A stretch of 41,087 nucleotides of DNA from an uncultured Porphyromonadaceae bacterium. GTDB lineage: Bacteria > Bacteroidota > Bacteroidia > Bacteroidales > Muribaculaceae. Positions 16,737 to 24,942 of the stretch are shown here, piece after piece. The first letter of the stretch is position 1. The number at the start of each line of letters is the position of its first letter. Below the pieces are notes generated by a model. It had not been told where the DNA came from. It saw only the letters and a list, made by a program, of their open reading frames with translations, and searched no databases. The stretch covers positions 1 through 41,087 of the forward strand of contig CAMWXI010000004.1 in the NCBI GenBank assembly GCA_947178175.1, read 5' to 3'. The position numbers and the translations under genes were made by a program.

Positions 16737-17732
16737 ATGAATCGTAAAAGCGTAATATATAAGTGTATCGACCCGATGACCATGCTGTTGCCACTGTCAA
16801 TGACTATTGTAGGGACAGCCGCCGCGGCATTCAGAGGGGAGATGGAATTATTGCTTGCTATCGTGATGCTCGTGTTTGGAATTACGGCCCAGCTCACCAT
16901 GAATTTTGCCAAGACAGCAACAGACCTTTCTCATCATCGCGGACTTTATCTCAATCAGGATGTGTATGATGGGAAATCAGATAACGAACAGGTTATGAGT
17001 TTTGCCCGGGAGGGAGCGCGTGGAATGGTTCTTTTGTCGCTCACGATTGGCGTGACTATTATGGGGATGGTTGGCACGTGGGTGTTGATCCCGGCAGTGG
17101 CCGTACTCCTTGTAGGTTGGCTATATGTTTCAGGTCCATATCCTTTGAATCGTACATATTTCGCACCATTTGCCTGCTTTGTGCTCTATGGCGTGTTGTG
17201 TGTGGGTACCACCGGTTTTATGGAAGAGCAACATGATAATCCGGACTTCGCGAACCGCTATTTCCTTTTGCCGATATGGGTATATTCCGCCGCTACCGGT
17301 TTACAGGTGATAAATGCCTGGCTTTTGAAGGCATTTGAAAGTCAGGAAGAGGACAAGTCGGAGGCAGTGAGTTCCATTCCCCTTCTTTTTGGACGTCGTG
17401 CCACTGTCGTTTTAATTGTCTTTAATGCATTAGCCTCGATAGCATGCCTGGCATGGTTCGCCTTTACCCATAGCGAGTCTAATCTCAGGTGGTTGTTGTT
17501 ACTCCCCCCTGTCGCCTCTTTTCTTGTGGGTAGATACGTGACATATCGTCTGACTAAGAGAAAACCATTTGGTAAATACTCATTCTTTGAGGTGGGATTG
17601 TTGGTTGTGCTTGGTTATTCGGTTTTATTACTCATTGTGTCGCTGATTTGCGGAGATTCCGACCGAAGCGAACTCTTTATCTACAATGAGAGCCAGATTA
17701 TGCATTCGTTAAGGTCAATCGGGAAATATTAG
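16737..17732 (+). CDS. UbiA-like membrane prenyltransferase homologue with degenerate motifs
   Basis: 331 residues with eight or so hydrophobic spans. Features of the MenA branch of the UbiA superfamily are visible: an Asn56-starting segment where the NDxxD motif belongs, a GWLYVSGPYPL segment near 126-136 followed by FAPFACFVLYGVLCVGT, and a second polar loop near 195-220 ending in FGRRAT. Both Asp-rich motifs are altered: the first reads N...KTATD, the second ESQEEDKSE. These motifs normally bind Mg-diphosphate, so activity may be changed or lost. Nine bases before nudC and probably co-transcribed. Could also be a non-catalytic paralogue; the fold call is moderate. Confidence 0.5.
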   Translation: MNRKSVIYKCIDPMTMLLPLSMTIVGTAAAAFRGEMELLLAIVMLVFGITAQLTMNFAKTATDLSHHRGLYLNQDVYDGKSDNEQVMSFAREGARGMVLLSLTIGVTIMGMVGTWVLIPAVAVLLVGWLYVSGPYPLNRTYFAPFACFVLYGVLCVGTTGFMEEQHDNPDFANRYFLLPIWVYSAATGLQVINAWLLKAFESQEEDKSEAVSSIPLLFGRRATVVLIVFNALASIACLAWFAFTHSESNLRWLLLLPPVASFLVGRYVTYRLTKRKPFGKYSFFEVGLLVVLGYSVLLLIVSLICGDSDRSELFIYNESQIMHSLRSIGKY

Positions 17733-17741
17733 AATCATATT

Positions 17742-18548
17742 ATGAAAAATATTATTCTTAAAAATGGAAAGATATTGCTGAAAGAGGATGGCGGGTTACC
17801 CTGCCATCTTCCGTTTTCAGACGAAGAGACAGATTCTCTTTTTCCTATAGGATTTACTTTTGTCATTCCCGCAGGTGACAAGTCCGGCGGTGGAGTTGAG
17901 AGATATTCTGTGAGAGAATTTAAAAGTGACATATCCGTTGAGACGTCTTCAGACTCAGAATTTCTTAAGGGTTTTGAATGGAGGGATGTCAGGAGCGCAT
18001 GGCATTCGCTCGGGGATAAGGAATGGATAGCGGTTGCCAAAGGGGTTGAACTGCTTAACTGGGATAAAGAGGAGCGATACTGCAGAACCTGTGGCAAGGA
18101 GCTTGAACCGCATGAGGGGATATGCAAGAGGTGTAGCGGATGTGGAGCGGAATGGTTTGCGCCTATGACTCCGGCAATCATGGTGCTTGTGGAAGATGAG
18201 AGAGGAAGGATATTGCTTGCCCATAACGTCGGTTTCAGGGGAAACTTCTACTCTTTGATTGCAGGATTTGTAGAGACCGGGGAAACGCTTGAGGAGTGTG
18301 TGATGCGCGAGGTGAAAGAGGAGACAGGACTGGATGTGGAGAATATAAGATATGTCGGGAGTCAGTCATGGCCTTTCCCTCATCAGTTGATGATAGGTTT
18401 CAGAGCTTCGCTTCGAGGTGGGAAACTGGAATTTCAGGATGGTGAGCTTTCTGACGGGGGATTCTTTGATAAGGCTAATCTTCCTGAATTGCCGGGTATG
18501 CCGAGTCTGGCCCGCAGGATGATAGAGGCCTGGAAAAACGGGGAATAA
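17742..18548 (+). CDS. nudC: NAD(H) pyrophosphatase / RNA deNADding enzyme NudC
   Basis: 268 residues. A zinc ribbon has Cys114, Cys117, Cys131 and Cys134 (with an extra Cys128). The Nudix box GX5EX7REUXEEXGU is complete at 175-197, and the NudC-specific SQSWPFPHQ follows at about 207-215, the motif that separates NADH pyrophosphatases from other Nudix hydrolases. NudC cleaves NAD(H) to NMN(H) and AMP and removes NAD caps from RNA. Cytoplasmic. It follows the UbiA-like gene by 9 bases and converges with the SemiSWEET gene 32 bases later. Confidence 0.93.
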   Translation: MKNIILKNGKILLKEDGGLPCHLPFSDEETDSLFPIGFTFVIPAGDKSGGGVERYSVREFKSDISVETSSDSEFLKGFEWRDVRSAWHSLGDKEWIAVAKGVELLNWDKEERYCRTCGKELEPHEGICKRCSGCGAEWFAPMTPAIMVLVEDERGRILLAHNVGFRGNFYSLIAGFVETGETLEECVMREVKEETGLDVENIRYVGSQSWPFPHQLMIGFRASLRGGKLEFQDGELSDGGFFDKANLPELPGMPSLARRMIEAWKNGE

Positions 18549-18580
18549 TCGGGATTGGAAGATAGAAGCGGCGGCTTCGA

Positions 18581-18862
18581 TTATTTCTTCTTTTTGAAAA
18601 AGTCGTTATATACTTTTATTCCGAAGACAATCGCAGAACATGAGAATGTGATTAGGTTGGTGATAAAGAGCGGCATATTGTCGGTCAGCAATCCCTGGAT
18701 GCAGAAAAATATCGCACCAAATCCCATTAACAGAAATGTTGGAAGAGCAATTCCGTCAGTGTCGCGGGTTCTGATAGTGTAGATAGCTTGCGGGAGATAC
18801 CCGAGAACCATACAGATAGCTGCCAGATAGCCAAAAATAAGAGTCCATATCTCAGTGCTCAT
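18581..18862 (-). CDS. SemiSWEET-type PQ-loop sugar transporter
   Basis: 93 residues from the ATG at 18862, a length typical of bacterial SemiSWEETs; an in-frame ATG at 18916 would add 18 polar residues and is less likely. Three hydrophobic segments form one triple-helix bundle, with the PQ-loop motif GYLPQ (Pro24-Gln25) at the end of the first helix and a basic C-terminus ending in four Lys. Such proteins dimerise to make a sugar uniporter. Convergent to nudC and divergent from the M24 peptidase gene. Confidence 0.83.
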   Translation of the reverse strand: MSTEIWTLIFGYLAAICMVLGYLPQAIYTIRTRDTDGIALPTFLLMGFGAIFFCIQGLLTDNMPLFITNLITFSCSAIVFGIKVYNDFFKKKK

Positions 18863-19109
18863 AGTTATAGTGGGGTTAGGGATTTTATGAATTTCTGAAA
18901 GATTAACAAATTTCATAGTCCGAGAGTTTAGACGATTCCGTTGTGGAGCAGAGCCTGAGTAGAGGGAACAGGAGAAATTTGGCGGGTAATATTATAATTG
19001 CTATCTTCGTTGAGATAATTGCCCCCGGTCTCTGTTGTAAAGCCCGGCATTCGGCAACAGCAGGGCCTTTTCAGCCTAATCCCATGGCATATGGAGAGTA
19101 TAGCAATTG

Positions 19110-19117
19110 TAAATTTG
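19110..19117 (+). promoter_or_regulatory. possible -7 element before the M24 peptidase gene
   Basis: TAAATTTG matches the Bacteroidetes -7 box, but no TTTG lies 19-21 bases upstream, and the implied transcript would begin only about 8 bases before the ATG. It sits next to one arm of an inverted repeat (ATAGCAATT at 19100-19108). A weak call. Confidence 0.3.
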
Positions 19118-19131
19118 AATAGAAGAATATT

Positions 19132-20334
19132 ATGGAACAGAATAGATTTATGTCTCCCGAAATGAAGGAGGAAACCGGACGAAGAATAGAAGCTTTGCAA
19201 AGGCTGATGAAAGACTCTGCTTATGGTGAGCCTTCGGCATTACTGATAGGCTCCAATGCAAATCTTTTTTATGCTTCGGGGCGTTTTTTCCGAGGTTATG
19301 TCTATGTTCCCGCTCAGGGAGAGGCAATTTATTTTTTGATTCGTCCGACAGTGTTCGGGGAAGCACCAAATATCAGATATATACGCAAGCCGGAGATGAT
19401 AGGAGATTTGCTTAATGAGATGAATCTCAAATTGCCGGAGGCCATTGGGCTTGAGGAGGATGAACTGTCATATTCAGATATTACCCGTCTTAGAAAATGT
19501 TTTCCTGAGTCAAAGGTGGTGAATGTGTCCGCTCTTTTGCGAAGAGGGAGAATGGTCAAGACGCCATATGAGATAGCGGAGATGAAGAAAGACGGACTTC
19601 ATCAGGCTGCGGTCTATCATAAGATTCCCGGTCTGTATAAGCCTGACATGACAGATCTGGAATTTCAGATTGAGATAGAACATGAATTACGTCTGGAAGG
19701 GTGTTTGGGCTATATCCGCACCGCCGGCAATCTAATGGAAATCAATATGGGAAGTGTGGTCAACGGAAATAATGCAGATGCTCCGTCCCCCTACGACTTT
19801 TCAATGGGAGGAGCGGGAGTTGACCCGTCACTTCCTGTCGGTGCCGACGGATCAATTATGCATAACGGGACCACTGTGATGGTAGACATGAACGGATCGT
19901 TTAACGGCTATCAGACAGATATGACACGCGTATGGAGCATTGGGGAAATTCCTCCTCTTGCCATGAAGGCTCATGAGTGTTCACGAAGAATTTTGCGGGA
20001 ACTGGAGCAGTCAGTGCGACCGGGTATGGAGATATGCGAGCTCTACAAGCGATCAATAGCTATCGTTGAGGAAGAAGGATTGGAGAAATATTTTATGGGC
20101 CATCGTCAGCAGGCCGGATTCATAGGTCATGGCGTGGGTATAGAGCTGAATGAGCAACCTCCCATCACCGGGAGAAACCGTCAGCAGGTTCTGGAGAACA
20201 TGACACTCGCTATCGAGCCTAAATTTGTAATTCCCGGCGTTGGTGCTGTAGGAGTGGAGAATACTTATGTCGTAAGGAAAGAGGGGTTGGAGTGTATCAC
20301 CCCCTTCCCTGAAGAAATTGAAAATCTTCTATGA
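19132..20334 (+). CDS. M24-family metallopeptidase (Xaa-Pro aminopeptidase type)
   Basis: 400 residues. An N-terminal creatinase-like domain (about 1-150) precedes a pita-bread catalytic domain with all five metal ligands: Asp252 and Asp263 (VDMN...QTDMTR), His333 (IGHGVG), Glu362 (AIEPKF) and Glu376 (GVENTY). This fits Xaa-Pro dipeptidase/aminopeptidase enzymes that bind two Mn or Co ions and release N-terminal residues ahead of proline. No signal peptide, so cytoplasmic. Its stop overlaps the cca start as ATGA, implying translational coupling. Confidence 0.88.
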   Translation: MEQNRFMSPEMKEETGRRIEALQRLMKDSAYGEPSALLIGSNANLFYASGRFFRGYVYVPAQGEAIYFLIRPTVFGEAPNIRYIRKPEMIGDLLNEMNLKLPEAIGLEEDELSYSDITRLRKCFPESKVVNVSALLRRGRMVKTPYEIAEMKKDGLHQAAVYHKIPGLYKPDMTDLEFQIEIEHELRLEGCLGYIRTAGNLMEINMGSVVNGNNADAPSPYDFSMGGAGVDPSLPVGADGSIMHNGTTVMVDMNGSFNGYQTDMTRVWSIGEIPPLAMKAHECSRRILRELEQSVRPGMEICELYKRSIAIVEEEGLEKYFMGHRQQAGFIGHGVGIELNEQPPITGRNRQQVLENMTLAIEPKFVIPGVGAVGVENTYVVRKEGLECITPFPEEIENLL

Positions 20335-21749
20335 ATCTGAAGGAAGACCTGAAACATCCGGTGTTTCGTCAAATCGGCAGAGTTGCCGACGGGATGGGAC
20401 GCGAGGTATATGTTGTCGGAGGGTACGTCAGAGATATTTTTCTTGAGCGTCCCTCAAAGGATATAGATTTTGTGACTGTGGGTTCAGGCATAGAACTTGC
20501 AAAGAAAGTTGCCGAAAGTTTTGGACGTCCGACATCACTTTCGGTATATGCCAATTACGGTACGGCCCAGATTCGCCACGGACAGCTGGAGCTGGAGTTT
20601 GTGGGTGCGCGGAAGGAATCTTATCACAGGGAGAGTCGTAATCCAATAGTAGAGGATGGCACTCTTGACGATGACATGCAACGCCGTGACTTTACAATCA
20701 ATGCGATGGCAATCTGCCTGAACGAGGATAGATTCGGCGAAGTGATAGACCCTTTTGGCGGTCTCGCAGATCTGGCCAGAAAAAGGATTGTGACTCCTTG
20801 CGACCCTGATATAACTTTTAGTGACGACCCTTTGCGAATGTTGCGTGCTATCAGATTTGCCACCCAACTGGGCTTTCAGATAGACCCTGTGACTTTCAAG
20901 GCAATTTGTGCCAACAGCAGACGATTGGAGATAATAACCCGTGAGCGGATAAACGATGAGCTTGGCAAGATTATCCGCTCTCCAAAACCGTCAATAGGTT
21001 TCCGGCTGCTGGATATGGCAGGATTGTTGGAAATGATAATGCCTGAACTGGTGGCTCTCAAAGGGATTGAAACCAAAGAGGGAAAGGGACATAAGGATAA
21101 TTTTCTGCATACGCTTCAAGTGCTTGACAATGTGGCGGAGAAATCGGATGATGAATGGTTGCGCTGGAGTGCGTTGCTACATGATATAGCAAAGCCACGC
21201 ACCAAGAAGTTCGAACCCGGCATCGGGTGGACTTTTCACAATCATAATTTCATAGGAGAGAAGATGATTCCCGGCTTGTTTAAGCGGATGAAAATGCCGC
21301 TGAACGAGAAGATGAAGTTTGTAGCCAAGATGGTAGGGCTTCACATGCGTCCGCAATCTGTGGGGGAAGAGGGAGTATCGGATTCCGGGGTCAGGAGATT
21401 ACTGACTGATGCGGGTGAAGACCTGGAATCGTTAATGTTGTTGTGTGAAGCAGACATAACCTCTAAAAACCCGGCAAAGGTGAGAAGGCAACTTGAGGGT
21501 TTCGCAGCACTCCGGGAGCGGATGGCGAATTTGAGGGATGCGGATGCTTATAGAAATTGGAAGCCACCGGTAGGGGGGCATGAACTGATGGAGAGACTGG
21601 GTCTTCCTCAGGGAAAAAGAATCGGGGAGATATTGGCGGCAGAGAAGGAAGCGATTCTCAGTTGTGAAGTGGAAAATGAACATGATGCCGCTTGGGAATA
21701 TGTGCTGTCCCTTCTGACACCCGAAGAGCGGGCAAATGCCAATATATAA
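20331..21749 (+). CDS. cca: CCA tRNA nucleotidyltransferase with HD domain
   Basis: 472 residues. The nucleotidyltransferase head shows GGYVRD at 30-35, the catalytic DID at 44-46 and RRDFTINAMA near 121-130, all class II CCA-adding landmarks. A C-terminal HD phosphohydrolase-type domain carries LLHDIAKPRTK with His284-Asp285. The enzyme adds or repairs the 3' CCA of tRNAs. Both tRNA genes in this window lack an encoded CCA, and one lies 122 bases downstream. Overlaps the M24 peptidase stop by four bases. Confidence 0.94.
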   Translation: MNLKEDLKHPVFRQIGRVADGMGREVYVVGGYVRDIFLERPSKDIDFVTVGSGIELAKKVAESFGRPTSLSVYANYGTAQIRHGQLELEFVGARKESYHRESRNPIVEDGTLDDDMQRRDFTINAMAICLNEDRFGEVIDPFGGLADLARKRIVTPCDPDITFSDDPLRMLRAIRFATQLGFQIDPVTFKAICANSRRLEIITRERINDELGKIIRSPKPSIGFRLLDMAGLLEMIMPELVALKGIETKEGKGHKDNFLHTLQVLDNVAEKSDDEWLRWSALLHDIAKPRTKKFEPGIGWTFHNHNFIGEKMIPGLFKRMKMPLNEKMKFVAKMVGLHMRPQSVGEEGVSDSGVRRLLTDAGEDLESLMLLCEADITSKNPAKVRRQLEGFAALRERMANLRDADAYRNWKPPVGGHELMERLGLPQGKRIGEILAAEKEAILSCEVENEHDAAWEYVLSLLTPEERANANI

Positions 21750-21758
21750 TCTTGCCCG
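21729..21758 (+). terminator. possible terminator of cca
   Basis: CGGGCAA (21729-21735) pairs with TTGCCCG (21752-21758) and is followed by TTTATGTT. The stem starts inside the end of cca. A second small hairpin, 8-bp arms with a GGGA loop, lies at 21774-21793. Both are modest compared with the strong hairpin at 21831-21864. Confidence 0.4.
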
Positions 21759-21830
21759 TTTATGTTAAGAGGGGGATTCTCGGGAGAGAATCCAGTGAAT
21801 GATAAAATAACTTAAAAAAGGGTAGAACTA

Positions 21831-21864
21831 AAAAAGGGGTAGTTCGTCAGAACTATCCCTTTTT
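21831..21864. terminator. bidirectional terminator between cca and tRNA-Pro
   Basis: AAAAAGGGGTAGTTC (21831-21845) and GAACTATCCCTTTTT (21850-21864) pair along 15 positions (one G-U) around a four-base loop. A-run on one side and T-run on the other make it work as an intrinsic terminator in both directions: for cca on plus and tRNA-Pro on minus. Confidence 0.82.
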
Positions 21865-21870
21865 CGGCTG

Positions 21871-21943
21871 TCGGGGTTAGGCGACTCGAACGCCCGACCT
21901 CTACGTCCCGAACGTAGCGCGCTACCAACTGCGCTAAACCCCG
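21871..21943 (-). tRNA. tRNA-Pro (anticodon CGG)
   Basis: Folds as a complete cloverleaf: acceptor CGGGGTT/AACCCCG, D stem GCGC/GCGC, anticodon stem CTACG/CGTAG with loop TTCGGGA (anticodon CGG), T arm with GTTCGAGTC, discriminator A. The 73 bases lack an encoded CCA, which cca would add. Own promoter at 21959-21990 and terminator at 21831-21864. Confidence 0.95.
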
Positions 21944-21958
21944 ATTGCAATTACGTTG

Positions 21959-21990
21959 CAAAGTTAAAATAAAATCTCCAACTGTGCAAA
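21959..21990 (-). promoter_or_regulatory. sigma-ABfr promoter of tRNA-Pro
   Basis: Read on the minus strand, TTTG (21990-21987) and TAACTTTG (21966-21959) are separated by 20 bases, an exact consensus. Transcription would begin about 9 bases before the tRNA 5' end. The -33 box lies in the loop of a hairpin (21974-22020). Confidence 0.8.
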
Positions 21991-22020
21991 TTCTTTGTGG
22001 AATTTTACTCAGTCGGAGAT
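21974..22020 (-). terminator. possible terminator of the secreted-protein gene, overlapping the tRNA-Pro promoter
   Basis: ATCTCCAACTG (21974-21984) and CAGTCGGAGAT (22010-22020) are complementary at 10 of 11 positions. On the minus strand the hairpin is followed by TTTATTTTAA, as in an intrinsic terminator. The 25-base loop is long, which lowers confidence. Confidence 0.45.
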
Positions 22021-22123
22021 AATTTGAGATTTGAGCGAGGTTTGTTACCTGAATTCCGGCATGGGGATTTCCTGATAGATAACAGTCACGCCGTTATTGC
22101 TTTAATGATTGCCGCGGGAGCAA

Positions 22124-22774
22124 TCAGATAGCTTTCTTAACTGTTTTGTTTCCTTGACGAAGGATGTAGATACCCTTTTCCGGGTTTGCTACCTTGCGTC
22201 CGGCAAGGTCGAAATATTCTACCGGGAGGTTTTCGTCAATAGCCACTCCTTCAATTCCTGAGTGGATGTCGAAACGGATAGTGAATTCAAGAATGGCATC
22301 AGTTTCTTCATCCTCTTCGTAGGGAACGAGCAGAATCTTATAGGTAGAGGGTTGATCAATTGTGCTGAAGTAGTTGTGGATGTCCCATGTGAGTGTGGCT
22401 TTAGCGGGAATTGTAACTGTTCCGCAACCGAGAATGTTAGGGTTGCTCTGGTCCGCGGGAAGACATTGATTTCCATCTTCCGATTCATAACAGAGCTGAC
22501 ACATTCCCCATGTGGGATCATCTTTAATCTCCTGAATGGAGGGATTGCCTGTGACGAGCATGGCAGCATAGAGCTTGCGGGCTTCTTCCTGATTGTTGGT
22601 TACCGGGATTTCAATATGATAAGTCCCGAATTCGTCGCGTTCGCTGCAGATGATTTGAGAACCGTCTGTGATAACCTTATTGTCATATTTAGCTTCGAAA
22701 TACTCGGAGAAGTCCTGAGCGTTAACAGAGAGAGCTGCGGCGGCAAGGCCTGCGAAAAGTAAAAGTTTCTTCAT
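22124..22774 (-). CDS. secreted protein with type IX-like C-terminal sorting tail
   Basis: 216 residues. The N-terminus is a clear Sec signal peptide (MKKLLLFAGLAAAALSVNAQ, cleavage near residue 19-20). The C-terminal 35 residues (VEYFDLAGRKV ... GIYILRQGNKTVKKAI) have the pattern of Bacteroidetes type A sorting tails (T9SS/Por). The middle region is a small beta-type domain with four Cys (C-x-x-C, then two more), possibly two disulfides. Exported, then probably surface-attached or released. Family unknown. It has a strong promoter and a leader of about 140 bases. Confidence 0.7.
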   Translation of the reverse strand: MKKLLLFAGLAAAALSVNAQDFSEYFEAKYDNKVITDGSQIICSERDEFGTYHIEIPVTNNQEEARKLYAAMLVTGNPSIQEIKDDPTWGMCQLCYESEDGNQCLPADQSNPNILGCGTVTIPAKATLTWDIHNYFSTIDQPSTYKILLVPYEEDEETDAILEFTIRFDIHSGIEGVAIDENLPVEYFDLAGRKVANPEKGIYILRQGNKTVKKAI

Positions 22775-22842
22775 ATTGTTGTTTGTTTAAATGTTTTCTT
22801 TTCCTTTCAATGAGATGTATGGTCAGAACAGATTATGTTCTC

Positions 22843-22869
22843 CCGGAAACATTATAGCCGGAAACATTA
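22843..22869. repeat. 12-bp direct repeat in the leader of the secreted-protein gene
   Basis: CCGGAAACATTA occurs at 22843-22854 and again at 22858-22869, three bases apart. It lies between the predicted transcription start (about 22913) and the ATG (22774) on the minus strand. Could be a short tandem duplication or a paired protein-binding site. Confidence 0.6.
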
Positions 22870-22919
22870 AAGTTTTGTGAGCTACGCGGGTAAAAGACGA
22901 TACACATCTGTTGTGAATG

Positions 22920-22951
22920 CAAACTTACAAACTTTTAAAATTGTCTGCAAA
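22920..22951 (-). promoter_or_regulatory. sigma-ABfr promoter of the secreted-protein gene
   Basis: On the minus strand, TTTG (22951-22948), a 20-base spacer and TAAGTTTG (22927-22920) match the consensus exactly. The start of transcription would be near 22913. Confidence 0.75.
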
Positions 22952-23046
22952 TCGGATATGTGAAAATTTTAAAAAATAGATATAAAAACATGATAAATGA
23001 ATCTGAAAATATTGACGGCAGACTCTTAAATGTCAAAAAAAATCAT

Positions 23047-23054
23047 TATTTTTG
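23047..23054 (+). promoter_or_regulatory. likely -7 element of pckA
   Basis: TATTTTTG matches TANNTTTG. No TTTG is present at the -33 distance, so the promoter may need an activator, which would suit a gluconeogenic gene. The predicted transcript starts near 23061. Confidence 0.45.
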
Positions 23055-23228
23055 CAGTGCAAATCAGTCATTAACGGATTTAAAAAATGTCAAAATTGTC
23101 CGGAGTATAATCCAATTGTGAGTATGGATTGTTAAAGACTGAGAAATAGAAGAATGCCGGTCTTCCGGAAAATGTTGAGAACAGTTTTAAACAGGTAAAA
23201 ATATAAACCCCAAAATTCTAAAGCTACT

Positions 23229-24833
23229 ATGGCAGAATTAGATTTATCCCGCTACGGGATTAAGGATGTAAAAAAGATCATCCACAACCCCTCTTACGAA
23301 GAATTATTTAAGGATGAAACCAATCCGGAACTCAAGGGTTTTGAGAAAGGAATTGAGACCGACCTTGGAGCTGTTGACGTTTTTACAGGCGTCTACACCG
23401 GTCGTTCGCCCAAGGATAAATATCTGGTAAAGGATGAGGAGACAGAAAATACCGTATGGTGGACCACAGACGAGTATAAGAATGATAATAAACCCATCAC
23501 GACTGAAGTATGGGATCATCTCCGTGAAAAAGCGGTTAAGGAGCTTTCAGACAAGGTTCTTTATGTAGTTGATTGTTATTGTGGAGCTAACCCTTCCACT
23601 CGTCTTCGCGTGCGCTTCATCATGGAAGTGGCATGGCAGGCTCACTTCGTGACCAATATGTTCATCCGTCCCTCAAAGGAAGAATTGGAGGACTTTGAGC
23701 CCGATTTCGTAGTATTCAACGCATCAAAGGCTAAGGTTGAGGATTATAAAGAATTAGGTCTCCATTCAGAGACTGTTGTAGCGTTCAATATTAAGGAGCG
23801 TCAGCAAGTTATTCTTAATACTTGGTATGGCGGTGAGATGAAGAAGGGTCTTTTCTCAATGATGAACTACTTCAATCCTCTTCGTGGCATTGCTTCAATG
23901 CACTGCTCTGCCAATACCGATCTTGAAGGGAAGAATACAGCCGTATTCTTCGGTCTTTCCGGAACAGGAAAGACAACTCTTTCAACCGACCCGAAACGTC
24001 TTCTCATCGGTGACGACGAACATGGTTGGGATGATGACGGGGTCTTCAACTATGAGGGTGGTTGCTATGCCAAAGTAATTGACCTTGATAAGGAATCAGA
24101 ACCCGATATTTACAACGCTATCACACGCGATGCACTTCTCGAAAATGTGACAGTGCTTCCCGATGGGAAATGTGATTTCCATGATAAGAGTGTAACTGAG
24201 AATACACGTGTATCTTATCCTATCTATCACATCAAGAATATCGTTAAGCCCGTGTCCAAGGGTCCGGCTGCAGAGCGTGTAATCTTCCTTTCAGCCGACG
24301 CGTTCGGAGTGCTTCCTCCGGTTGCAATCCTTAATAACGAGCAGGCAAAATATTACTTCCTTTCCGGCTTCACGGCAAAGCTTGCCGGAACCGAACGCGG
24401 TATTACCGAGCCTACTCCTACCTTCTCAGCATGCTTCGGCCAGGCTTTCCTTTCTCTCCATCCTACAAAATATGCAGAGGAATTGGTGAAGAAGATGAAT
24501 CTCAGCGGTGCCAAGGCCTATCTTGTGAATACCGGTTGGAATGGCACAGGGAAGCGTATCTCAATTAAAGACACACGCGGTATCATTGATGATATCCTCA
24601 ACGGTGACATAGATAAGGCTCCTACAAAGGTACTTCCTTACTTTGACTTTGTAATCCCGACGGAATTGCCCGGAGTAGATCCCAAGATTCTTGATCCGCG
24701 TGACACTTACGCTGATCCTAAGGAGTGGGATGAGAAGGCACAGAAGCTCGCCGGAATGTTTATCGAAAACTTCAAGAAGTTTGAGAACAACGAGGCCGGC
24801 AAAGCCCTTGTAGCCGCAGGTCCGCACATTTGA
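23229..24833 (+). CDS. pckA: ATP-dependent phosphoenolpyruvate carboxykinase
   Basis: 534 residues, the usual length for the ATP-type enzyme. Landmarks: TGRSPKDKY near 57-65, the PEPCK-specific P-loop [11 protein letters not shown] from residue 242, and DDEHGW near 263-268 as metal-binding segment. It interconverts oxaloacetate plus ATP with PEP, CO2 and ADP; in gut Bacteroidales it mainly runs toward oxaloacetate, feeding succinate formation while making ATP. Cytoplasmic. Codon use is more biased to preferred codons than its neighbours, in line with high expression. Alone in its transcription unit. Confidence 0.97.
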   Translation: MAELDLSRYGIKDVKKIIHNPSYEELFKDETNPELKGFEKGIETDLGAVDVFTGVYTGRSPKDKYLVKDEETENTVWWTTDEYKNDNKPITTEVWDHLREKAVKELSDKVLYVVDCYCGANPSTRLRVRFIMEVAWQAHFVTNMFIRPSKEELEDFEPDFVVFNASKAKVEDYKELGLHSETVVAFNIKERQQVILNTWYGGEMKKGLFSMMNYFNPLRGIASMHCSANTDLEGKNTAVFFGLSGTGKTTLSTDPKRLLIGDDEHGWDDDGVFNYEGGCYAKVIDLDKESEPDIYNAITRDALLENVTVLPDGKCDFHDKSVTENTRVSYPIYHIKNIVKPVSKGPAAERVIFLSADAFGVLPPVAILNNEQAKYYFLSGFTAKLAGTERGITEPTPTFSACFGQAFLSLHPTKYAEELVKKMNLSGAKAYLVNTGWNGTGKRISIKDTRGIIDDILNGDIDKAPTKVLPYFDFVIPTELPGVDPKILDPRDTYADPKEWDEKAQKLAGMFIENFKKFENNEAGKALVAAGPHI

Positions 24834-24838
24834 TTCTC

Positions 24839-24858
24839 AAATCTCATTGTTGAGATTT
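24839..24858 (+). terminator. small hairpin after pckA
   Basis: AAATCTCA and TGAGATTT pair around a TTGT loop, five bases after the pckA stop, followed by AATTAC. Weak by itself; it probably acts with the larger palindrome just downstream. Confidence 0.4.
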
Positions 24859-24872
24859 AATTACAGATAACC

Positions 24873-24908
24873 GAGGGTGTTTCAAAATGATCATTTTGAA
24901 ACACCCTC
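24873..24908. terminator. 36-bp perfect palindrome between convergent pckA and lpxB
   Basis: The arms GAGGGTGTTTCAAAATGA and TCATTTTGAAACACCCTC are exact reverse complements with no spacer. The position between two convergent genes suggests a bidirectional terminator or mRNA-stabilising structure, though neither side has a long T-run. It could also be a dispersed repeat of this genome. Confidence 0.6.
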
Positions 24909-24942
24909 AATTATTATGATACGTCAGGTGTGAAATTATTAA

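Larger units (their letters stand above)
22775..23228. other. divergent intergenic region between the secreted protein and pckA
   Basis: 454 bases without a gene. It holds the minus-strand promoter of the secreted protein, a 12-bp direct repeat in that gene's leader, and a plus-strand -7 box ahead of pckA with a leader of about 165 bases. AT-rich; a short CCGG-tctt-CCGG hairpin lies near 23156-23169. I see no known riboswitch in it. Confidence 0.6.

Noticed and set aside
18928-19200. 90-codon open frame on the minus strand with a Cys-rich stretch (RPCCCRMPG)
   Set aside because: Overlaps the M24 peptidase start, has no family similarity or leader motif, and ends without relation to the SemiSWEET gene; probably chance.
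23055-23228. Riboswitch in the long pckA leader
   Set aside because: Only short weak stems are visible and no known riboswitch core is recognisable.
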